This document shows positions 52,198 to 58,096 of a stretch of DNA of 58,096 nt, one piece after another. The stretch spans positions 1-58,096 of the forward strand of contig CANFOW010000006.1 in the NCBI GenBank assembly GCA_947448865.1. Reading direction: 5' to 3'. A program made the position numbers and the translations under genes. The notes beneath the pieces are model-generated. The model had not been told where the DNA came from. It ran no database searches and was given only the letters and a program-made list of their open reading frames with translations. The DNA comes from Actinomycetota bacterium (lineage in GTDB: Bacteria > Actinomycetota > Actinomycetes > S36-B12 > UBA5976). Numbering within the stretch: position 1 is the first letter of the stretch; each line of letters opens with the position of its first letter.

Positions 52198-52886
52198 CAC
52201 GAATAATTTTTGTGCTTTTAGTTCTGGCGACTGCATGCTTGAGTATTCAAAAGCCGGTACGAACCCGAGCTAAGAAATCACACCGCCTACAGTCGACCTC
52301 GCGAACCTCAAGAAACTTCTTCTTAGCAATGTGTGGCTTTCTCATCAGTCCAGGTGTGAAAGGAATTTTGATATGCGTTGCTATTTTCGTGACCAGCGAA
52401 AAAGTCATTCCCTTACTAGAAAAGAGGGACTCTAACCGCATTGCCCTGATGACCCACAGCGACGTAATTACCTGGATCGAGAAATTACTCCTTGGATTAG
52501 CTTCGGGTGCAACAGTTCACAACACGATGCTTGAGATGAAACGGCATTGTCCGTGTTCGCTTGCGCAATGTATTGAAGAGTACGAAGGGCTAGTGCGTTC
52601 CGGGCTCACATCTTCTCAGGCGTTATCAGCAGCGTTTGCGCAACAACCCAATGCACAGACAACGGTTCGCATATTGATCCGATCCCACGAGACAGGCAGT
52701 TCAGCGCGTCAAGCCCTCGCGCTGGTTGCTGAGGATATTCGAGTAAGCCACGTTGCACAGGCCACAGCCAAAATGCGTGCAGTCTCGGTCAAGGCAGTGC
52801 TGCCACTGGGACTGTGCTTTTTGCCGGCATTCATTTTTGTCACGGTAATTCCGCTGGCTGCCTCACTCATTTCAACTCTGAACTAG
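52194..52886 (+). CDS. tadC: Tad pilus inner-membrane platform protein TadC
   Basis: Protein of 230 aa with a T2SSF-like segment (VITWIEKLLLGLASGATVHNTMLEM ... YEGLVRSGLTSSQALSAAF) and a C-terminal hydrophobic pair (VLPLGLCFLPAFIFVTVIPLAASLI). The track ORF starts at 52056 inside tadB; the ATG at 52194 overlaps the tadB stop. It is the second platform subunit. A 109-bp gap separates it from the pilin gene. Confidence 0.85.
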   Translation: MTRIIFVLLVLATACLSIQKPVRTRAKKSHRLQSTSRTSRNFFLAMCGFLISPGVKGILICVAIFVTSEKVIPLLEKRDSNRIALMTHSDVITWIEKLLLGLASGATVHNTMLEMKRHCPCSLAQCIEEYEGLVRSGLTSSQALSAAFAQQPNAQTTVRILIRSHETGSSARQALALVAEDIRVSHVAQATAKMRAVSVKAVLPLGLCFLPAFIFVTVIPLAASLISTLN

Positions 52887-52995
52887 TTATCCCCACGCGG
52901 AGTTCATACCACCACGTCCACAGTTTCTGGATTGGCAACTCGTGTTCTTCCAAACTTTGAACGCACACTCGTGCATCTCGACAAAGGAGAAATAC

Positions 52996-53178
52996 ATGTT
53001 GTCTCGAATCAAGACCTGGGTTACTCAAGACCAAGGTATGACTACTGCTGAATATGCAATGGGCACCGTAGCCGCTGCAAGCCTTGGTGGTCTTTTGATC
53101 AAGTTGCTGTCGTCACCGGAAATGCAGGCCATTATTTGGAAACTGCTCCAGACGGCATTTGGGTCAATCTTCAACTAA
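52996..53178 (+). CDS. Flp-type pilin (DUF4244 family)
   Basis: Peptide of 60 aa: a short basic leader, then QGMTTAEYAMGTVAAASLGGLLIKLL. The processing site is probably G14-M15, with Glu19-Tyr20 at +5/+6 as in Flp pilins. The ATG at 52996 has AAAGGAG upstream, which decides the start over the longer track ORF. It is the major pilus subunit candidate. The stop overlaps the TadE start (TAATG). No prepilin peptidase gene is in the window. Confidence 0.9.
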   Translation: MLSRIKTWVTQDQGMTTAEYAMGTVAAASLGGLLIKLLSSPEMQAIIWKLLQTAFGSIFN

Positions 53179-53567
53179 TGATTTCAATTCGTCAGGCGGT
53201 GCGGAAAGCCACAGAGCGTGATTTCCGCACCGCATGCGCTGGATTTGCAGTTGTTGAATTCGTTGTTGTCTTGCCTGCACTCTTATTCTTTTCGTATCTA
53301 GCGGTATGGCTCATCGGGCTTGGAGTACTTCAACTTCAACTACATAACGATGCAGTTACAGCGGTGAGGTTTATTGCGCGCGGCGATTCATTACCTCGAG
53401 AGCTCAAGCCCGACTTTGATGTAAATCGAATTATGACTGTGAGACTCAACAATCAAATGGTTCATGTAGACATGGCTAAGCGGCGCAAGCTGCCAATCGT
53501 GAATCGGGACATCGAGATTCACGCTCATGCAGTCGCACGAACTGACACTTTTCATGAATATGGATAA
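53178..53567 (+). CDS. tadE: TadE-like minor pilin
   Basis: Protein of 129 aa with a basic N-terminus followed by a TadE-type hydrophobic segment GFAVVEFVVVLPALLFFSYLAV, where Glu after VV is the conserved +5-like residue. The rest is predicted extracytoplasmic. The ATG overlaps the pilin stop; the track start is within the pilin gene. It probably primes or caps the pilus. Confidence 0.83.
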   Translation: MISIRQAVRKATERDFRTACAGFAVVEFVVVLPALLFFSYLAVWLIGLGVLQLQLHNDAVTAVRFIARGDSLPRELKPDFDVNRIMTVRLNNQMVHVDMAKRRKLPIVNRDIEIHAHAVARTDTFHEYG

Positions 53568-53627
53568 AGACAATCCTTGTGTGTATCCGCCGCTCTTAAT
53601 TAATTGTGTTTATGAAAGTACTCACCT

Positions 53628-53990
53628 ATGAAATGGAATCGAGACTCCGAGTGCGATGCCGGAAACATCACTGTGTTAACCGCGTGCGTGATCTCCGCAC
53701 TAACGATGATTCTGGTTTGGGTTTTGTGTCTCACATCCTTGATAAGTGATGCACACCAGGTACGCAGCGCCGCTGATTTGGCGGCACTTGCTGGTGCGCA
53801 GGAACTCGGTGCAAGTGAAAGCCAAGCGTGCGCAATCGCATTGGAGGTGGCGCAATTCAATGGGGCTGAATTACTTGACTGCCATGTGCGAGGCACCGTG
53901 CTGGAAATTGCAGTGAGTCGCTCTACCCGCAATCGCTCAGTACACCGTGTCGTTCCCACAGTGAAAGCGATGGCCCGAGCTGGTTATTAA
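53628..53990 (+). CDS. TadE/TadG-like pilus or secretion protein (Rv3654c-like)
   Basis: Protein of 120 aa with a short N-terminus (DAGNITVLTACVISALTMILVWV), typical of TadG N-termini and the helicase/secretion-neighbourhood family. A stretch SDAHQVRSAADLAALAGAQEL follows, conserved in TadG-like proteins. The large TadG C-terminal domain is missing, as in other actinobacterial members. The 3' end overlaps the convergent helicase gene by 4 bp. Confidence 0.82.
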   Translation: MKWNRDSECDAGNITVLTACVISALTMILVWVLCLTSLISDAHQVRSAADLAALAGAQELGASESQACAIALEVAQFNGAELLDCHVRGTVLEIAVSRSTRNRSVHRVVPTVKAMARAGY

Positions 53991-56254
53991 CTGTGCGATG
54001 TCATTGACGCGAGCATACGATGTGCGGCCAACTTGTCGAGCGGATGATTGTTGTTTCCACACTTTGGAGATTGCACGCAGGCCGGACATCCATGTGTGCA
54101 ACGGCATTCATTGATTGCTAATTGGGTTGCGGACAACCATTGTTCAGCAATATCGAATCCATGGTGACTAAATCCAGCTCCACCGGCGTACCCGTCATAT
54201 ATGAAGACAGTTGGCACACCTGTGTCTGGATGTTCTGCCATCGAGACGCCACCGATATCAGCACGGTCGCACAGCGTGTAAAGCGGAAGCATTCCAATTG
54301 CAGCGTGTTCCGCTGCATGTACACAACCAGCAACGTCACCGATCTGAAGTTCATTCACGGTGTCGATTGGCATCGTCCACCACACACTTTCGGTGCGCAA
54401 CGTTAATGGTGGTAAATCAAGTGACTCATCGCCAATTATTTGACCGGTGAGATTGCGGCGTTTCTGGAAACCGATGACACGTTCCGTAACATCTACGCTT
54501 CCTTTGGTAAGTCGAAACGGCCCCCACACCTTTGATTCAATGGACTCTACGATTTCAACGGTAGTAACTTCCCGGGCATAGGTTGTGAAGTCAACGTCTG
54601 ACTGGGTGACCAATGCCACGCCGTTATCAATGTCGAGCTGATCAACTAAATAGGTTTCGCCCAAGTGTGTATAAACCGCGCCTTCGTGAACTTGTCGGAA
54701 AGCTGCATCAGCATCGATAGTCCCCAAAAGTCGGCCCGTGCCACTTTCGACAATTTGGTATGGCGCTCTACCTGAACCGCGTAGATCGGCAAGATCATGT
54801 GCTCGACTTGTCCCGGTCCAAAACCAACCGGTCGCACGCTTGCGCATAAGTCCGTTGCGAATAAGTTCATCAAGAGCAATCATGACTTTGCTTTGCTCAC
54901 CGAAAATTGAGAGGTCATCTTGGGATAGGTGAAACTCGCTAGCTGCAGCGGCTAAATGCGAATACAAAATATTCGCATTTGATGGATCACATACCGCAGC
55001 CTCAACGGGTTGATCAAATATCGATTCTGGATGGTGTACTAAGTAATGGTCAAGTGGGTTGTCGCTTGCGATCATGAGTGCGAGTGCTGATTGTTGTTGA
55101 CGACCAGCTCGGCCGACTTGCTGCCAAAAACTCGCACGAGTTCCAGGCCATCCACTCAAAATTGTTGCATCAAGTCCAGAAATATCGACGCCAAGTTCTA
55201 ACGCATTTGTGGTTGCGACCCCAAGGACTTCACCCGATCGAAGTTGTTGTTCAATACGTCTACGTTCTTCAGGCAAATAACCAGCGCGGTATGAGGTGAC
55301 ACGTGCACATAATTCGGGAAACTTTTCGCTTAGATTATCTCGCGCAATAGTTGCAACAGTTTCAGCAGCTTTGCGTGAGCGTACAAAAACCATAGTCCGC
55401 GTGTTTTCTGATACTAAGTCGCTGAGCACATCTGCAGATTCCGCAATCGCAGAACGTCTTATCGATTCCCCTTCGATGTCTTTGCCTAATGTTTCTTGTG
55501 GAAGCGTCAATGCAATAGTGATTGCTCCACGCGGAGACGTGTCCTGGTCAACAGCCCGAAAGTCGAGGCCAGTGAGCATCTGCACATGTTGAGCTGGCGC
55601 ACTCACAGTCGCGGAGGCCATAACGACGATCGGATGCGATCCATAATGTGAGGCAACGCGAAGCACTCGTTTTAAAACATTTGCAACATGTGCCCCGAAC
55701 ATGCCGCGATACATGTGGCATTCGTCAACTGCAATGACTTCTAGATGACGAAAATAATTCGCCCATCGAGCGTGTGAAGGCAACAGAGAATGATGAAGCA
55801 TGTCCGGATTGGTCACAATGACATTTGCATGATCGCGTGCGTATGCGCGCTCCATTGAATCCGAATCTCCATCAAAAGCGCTGATGTGTAAGCCACGAAT
55901 CCCAAACGCCTCGATTGCCCGAACCTGATCGCGAGCGAGAGCTTTAGTTGGTGCAATGTAAAGAGCACGAGCCTTTGAATCTGTGAGAACTGCCTGCGCA
56001 ATTGGAATTTGGTAGCACAACGACTTGCCGCTTGCCGTACCAGTGGCAATGACAACGTTCTTTCGCTCATGAACGTGGGTTATCGCCTCTAATTGGTGAG
56101 GCCACAGATGCCCGATTCCGAGCCGAGTGAGCGCAGACGCTAGTTCGGGGTCAAGCCAATCAGGAATAGGAGCCGTTTGCGGCAATCTTTCGGGCAAGCG
56201 CCGGACATCGAGGTCATCCCCAAACCGGTTGTGTAGCAAAGACTCCCAAGACAT
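53987..56254 (-). CDS. DEAD/DEAH-box helicase with DUF1998 (MrfA/YprA-like)
   Basis: Superfamily 2 helicase of 755 aa. Motif I is ATGTASGKS, motif II VDECH, motif III ASATV, and motif VI QQVGRAGRQ. A C-terminal DUF1998 region carries the four cysteines of CRCTHGCPACVQSPKCGNN, a likely zinc site as in Bacillus MrfA, which repairs mitomycin-type DNA damage. Actinobacteria carry this gene convergent to the tad cluster (the Rv3649 region). DNA repair is inferred from the family. Confidence 0.92.
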   Translation of the reverse strand: MSWESLLHNRFGDDLDVRRLPERLPQTAPIPDWLDPELASALTRLGIGHLWPHQLEAITHVHERKNVVIATGTASGKSLCYQIPIAQAVLTDSKARALYIAPTKALARDQVRAIEAFGIRGLHISAFDGDSDSMERAYARDHANVIVTNPDMLHHSLLPSHARWANYFRHLEVIAVDECHMYRGMFGAHVANVLKRVLRVASHYGSHPIVVMASATVSAPAQHVQMLTGLDFRAVDQDTSPRGAITIALTLPQETLGKDIEGESIRRSAIAESADVLSDLVSENTRTMVFVRSRKAAETVATIARDNLSEKFPELCARVTSYRAGYLPEERRRIEQQLRSGEVLGVATTNALELGVDISGLDATILSGWPGTRASFWQQVGRAGRQQQSALALMIASDNPLDHYLVHHPESIFDQPVEAAVCDPSNANILYSHLAAAASEFHLSQDDLSIFGEQSKVMIALDELIRNGLMRKRATGWFWTGTSRAHDLADLRGSGRAPYQIVESGTGRLLGTIDADAAFRQVHEGAVYTHLGETYLVDQLDIDNGVALVTQSDVDFTTYAREVTTVEIVESIESKVWGPFRLTKGSVDVTERVIGFQKRRNLTGQIIGDESLDLPPLTLRTESVWWTMPIDTVNELQIGDVAGCVHAAEHAAIGMLPLYTLCDRADIGGVSMAEHPDTGVPTVFIYDGYAGGAGFSHHGFDIAEQWLSATQLAINECRCTHGCPACVQSPKCGNNNHPLDKLAAHRMLASMTSHS

Positions 56255-56331
56255 ATATAGATTGTGCCTGTTCAGGCTGACTTTGCTCGCGATGCCCTAG
56301 ATTAGAGTGCAACGCCCACCCCAGGAGAACC

Positions 56332-56658
56332 ATGTTTGTATCGACCAGCCAAGACGGTGACCGTAGCATTATCTCCGTTGAGGGAGAAGTAGACATTGCT
56401 TCTGCCGAGATCCTCGACAGCGCTGTGCTCAGTGAGATTTCCTCAGCACCGACCCAAGTGATTGTTGATTTATCTGGTGTTTCATTTATGGATTCAACCG
56501 GACTCGGTGTGATTGTTCGCGGGCTTAAGCGAGCTCGTGAAGCGGACATTGATTTTGACCTGGTATTGACTAATGAACGAGTTTTGAAAATCTTCTCGAT
56601 TACAGGCTTGGATTCACTCATACCCATTCATGATTCGCTTGAAGCCGCCCTCGATTAA
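56332..56658 (+). CDS. STAS-domain anti-sigma factor antagonist
   Basis: Single STAS domain of 108 aa with the phosphorylatable serine in FMDSTGLGVIVRGLKRA, typical of SpoIIAA/RsbV-type antagonists. Its unphosphorylated form would bind an anti-sigma kinase. No kinase or sigma gene lies nearby; the SpoIIE-type phosphatase at 31.7 kb could be its activator. It follows the helicase in divergent orientation. The start is ATG with CAGGAG upstream. Confidence 0.92.
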   Translation: MFVSTSQDGDRSIISVEGEVDIASAEILDSAVLSEISSAPTQVIVDLSGVSFMDSTGLGVIVRGLKRAREADIDFDLVLTNERVLKIFSITGLDSLIPIHDSLEAALD

Positions 56659-56726
56659 GGCTAGTTGCCTATTTTTGCGGTATTCAATTCGTGGGCTAGA
56701 GTAGGTTTCTGTCGCTTCGGCGGCTT

Positions 56727-56802
56727 GCGCTCGTAGCTCAACGGATAGAGCATTTGACTACGGATCAAAAGGTTAGGGGTTCGAATCCCTTCGAGCGCGC
56801 CA
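56727..56802 (+). tRNA. tRNA-Arg (ACG) with encoded CCA
   Basis: Cloverleaf: acceptor GCGCTCG/CGAGCGC, D-arm GCTC/GAGC, anticodon stem TTTGA/TCAAA with loop CTACGGA (anticodon ACG at 56760-56762), T-arm AGGGG/CCCTT with TTCGAAT loop and a G-U pair. The discriminator is G and CCA (56800-56802) is encoded, unlike the Ile and Ala genes. Confidence 0.96.
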
Positions 56803-56958
56803 GGCATTTTTCGCACTCATTGTTTAATTTTTGTTTCATAGTACTTCACAGAAATTTGTATTCCGTTTGCATCCTGTATCAATAAATTTCTTAAGAATAA
56901 AACTTTAAATTAAGGCGACGTCTACTCGGACGCAAGGTTGGTTCGCCAACCTCTTCAC

Positions 56959-58050
56959 ATGATTACATTACGCCCTGGAAAGTATCTGACATCCGTCGCG
57001 CTTATTAGCAGTCTCTGCATTGGCGTCGGATTTGTTGCTTCGTCACAAGCAAGTGCCGAACATGTACAAGAGCCATTTTCAATCGCGCTCACCGGAGATA
57101 TGCCATACGACGATTTAGGTGCTCTACAAGCACCAAACGTTATAGCTGACATCAATGCACAGAAAAACATCCGCTTCACCCTTTTTGATGGTGACACGAT
57201 GAGCGGTAAAGGTAACAAGTGCACCGACGAGGCTTACCCAGTTATCAAAACCAACTTCTTTGATCAATTCAAGAATCAAATCTTTTACTCAGTTGGCGAC
57301 AACGAGTGGGTAGATTGTGATCGCGCGAAGAAGGGTGGCTATGACCCAGCAGGCCGTCTCGCAATTGTTCGTTCAACATTCTTTGGAACCTCCGGCTCCT
57401 ACATTTCACTTGGTCAGCGCAAGCTCGATACTCGCGTAGAACGCAATGCTGACTATCCAGAAATGCAAATTTTCACATACAACAAAATCACCGTGATTAT
57501 TCCTCACGTTCCAGGTTCAGCAAACAATGCTGCTGTAGCTACACCGACCTACAAGACGTACAACGACAAGTCCACCGATGGTGATGCAGTTGAGTACGCA
57601 GCTCGCGATGCAGCAAACGTGGCTTGGATTAACCATGGCTTCGATGTAGCAAAGCAAAAGAAGTCACTTGGTGTGATTGTTGTTGTTCAGGCAAACATGG
57701 ACTGGGAAGGTTACCTACGTGACCTTGCTTCACCAAACAACGAATACACCGCAGCATATGCAAACGTAAAGCAAGCTTTGTTGACCAATAGCTTGTCGTT
57801 TGGTAAGCCAGTACTTCTTCAGAATGGTGACGAGCACTGGTACCAGGTCGACATGCCGATGAACGAAACTGCTGGCGCACTTGTTGAAAAGGACAAGGGC
57901 AGCTTGGTTGAGAACTTCACTCGCGTACAGACATTTGGATCAGCGTTCAATCACTGGGTTGAACTGACAATTAATCCATCTGACCCGAACTTGTGGGAGT
58001 TCAAAGTACACATCGTGAAGGCGAACGTCGCGACTCACACAGCTCCATAA
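56959..58050 (+). CDS. Secreted calcineurin-like metallophosphoesterase
   Basis: Exported protein of 363 aa. A signal peptide (about 1-33, cleavage after ASA) precedes an esterase-like domain. The motifs are TGDMPYDD (about 46-53), FDGDTMSGKG, SVGDNEWVDCDR, VVVQANMDWEG and NGDEHWYQVD. The order fits a metallophosphoesterase core in a divergent subfamily where the DxH, GNHE and GHxH motifs are altered. The track start is a TTG; the ATG at 56959 gives a normal signal peptide. Many codons end in C where a choice exists (AAC, TAC, GAC), suggesting strong expression. The substrate is unknown. An A+T-rich spacer separates it from tRNA-Arg. Confidence 0.65.
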   Translation: MITLRPGKYLTSVALISSLCIGVGFVASSQASAEHVQEPFSIALTGDMPYDDLGALQAPNVIADINAQKNIRFTLFDGDTMSGKGNKCTDEAYPVIKTNFFDQFKNQIFYSVGDNEWVDCDRAKKGGYDPAGRLAIVRSTFFGTSGSYISLGQRKLDTRVERNADYPEMQIFTYNKITVIIPHVPGSANNAAVATPTYKTYNDKSTDGDAVEYAARDAANVAWINHGFDVAKQKKSLGVIVVVQANMDWEGYLRDLASPNNEYTAAYANVKQALLTNSLSFGKPVLLQNGDEHWYQVDMPMNETAGALVEKDKGSLVENFTRVQTFGSAFNHWVELTINPSDPNLWEFKVHIVKANVATHTAP

Positions 58051-58066
58051 GAAGAACTAACCCCTT

Positions 58067-58096
58067 TGAGGCCGCAGTCGCTTGACTGTGGCCTCA
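58067..58096 (+). terminator. Terminator hairpin after the metallophosphoesterase gene
   Basis: TGAGGCCGCAGTC-gctt-GACTGTGGCCTCA forms a 13-bp stem with one G-U pair and a 4-nt loop, beginning 17 nt after the stop. The window ends exactly at the stem, so any U-run lies outside. Confidence 0.8.

Noticed and set aside
1-58096. CRISPR arrays, insertion sequences, toxin-antitoxin or defence operons
   Set aside because: No regularly spaced repeats, transposase motifs, or recognisable defence gene families were seen on either strand; the window is mostly core genome.

Overview
The window is a chromosomal segment from an actinobacterium (Actinomycetota) and contains the replication origin. Evidence for the phylum is a WhiB-family regulator, a DUF3566 protein, a DLW-39 peptide, an inactive CwlM, a K-less Ssd next to a Tad pilus operon, and the gene order cca-DUF6049-murJ-trxB-trxA-cwlM / parB-parA-rsmG-jag-yidC-yidD-rnpA-rpmH / dnaA-dnaN-recF-dciA-gyrB-gyrA, which matches the Mycobacterium tuberculosis origin region. 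GC content looks moderate by eye, and overlapping starts and short gaps are common. This suggests a compact genome, perhaps a free-living aquatic lineage, but the species cannot be named from the sequence alone.

Layout. 1-1.4 kb: leftward fruR-fruK (fruK cut by the window edge). 1.6-2.9 kb: an MFS transporter. 2.9-11.9 kb: leftward cca, then a rightward cell-wall/redox block (DUF6049, MurJ lipid II flippase, a stand-alone membrane pseudokinase, TrxB, TrxA, CwlM). 11.9-16.8 kb: leftward rpmH-rnpA-yidD-yidC-jag-rsmG-parA-parB with four parS sites. 17.0-26.8 kb: rightward dnaA, oriC, dnaN, recF, dciA, gyrB, gyrA, DUF3566. 26.9-27.3 kb: tRNA-Ile, DLW-39, tRNA-Ala and a terminator. 27.3-34.8 kb: MFS transporter, dnaB with a DnaA box upstream, a class III aminotransferase, a SpoIIE-type phosphatase, a HisC-like aminotransferase, and an EamA exporter on the other strand. 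34.9-37.6 kb: leftward yqeY and a bifunctional PBP. 37.7-43.7 kb: whiB4/wblA-type regulator, DUF4177, ridA, crp, nth, a TlpA-like lipoprotein, a CoA-type NUDIX hydrolase, a MarP-like protease and an unknown gene. 43.8-49.1 kb: acs, nhaA, a holin-like membrane protein, an alpha/beta-hydrolase and a degenerate Fic-like protein. 49.2-54.0 kb: a strong terminator, then ssd-tadA-tadB-tadC-pilin-tadE-tadG-like. 54.0-58.1 kb: a leftward MrfA-type helicase, an anti-sigma antagonist, tRNA-Arg and a secreted metallophosphoesterase closed by a terminator hairpin.

How the genes work together. The centre supplies replication initiation, origin segregation (ParABS), topology control and membrane-protein insertion. 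The left block couples lipid II export (MurJ) to two predicted catalytically dead regulators, the pseudokinase and CwlM. Both correspond to a control circuit known from mycobacteria, but here the pseudokinase is a separate gene. The right half joins two blocks that lie far apart in M. tuberculosis: the whiB4-PBP-crp-nth-marP-acs block and the tad-helicase block.

The most notable observations are the split MurJ/pseudokinase pair, a NhaA antiporter that has lost both partners of the Asp163-Lys300 pair, an alpha/beta-hydrolase with glycine at the nucleophile position, a Fic-fold relic next to the pilus operon, a strong hairpin in the trxB-trxA gap, and a DnaA box upstream of dnaB. I saw no CRISPR array, transposase, prophage or obvious defence system.
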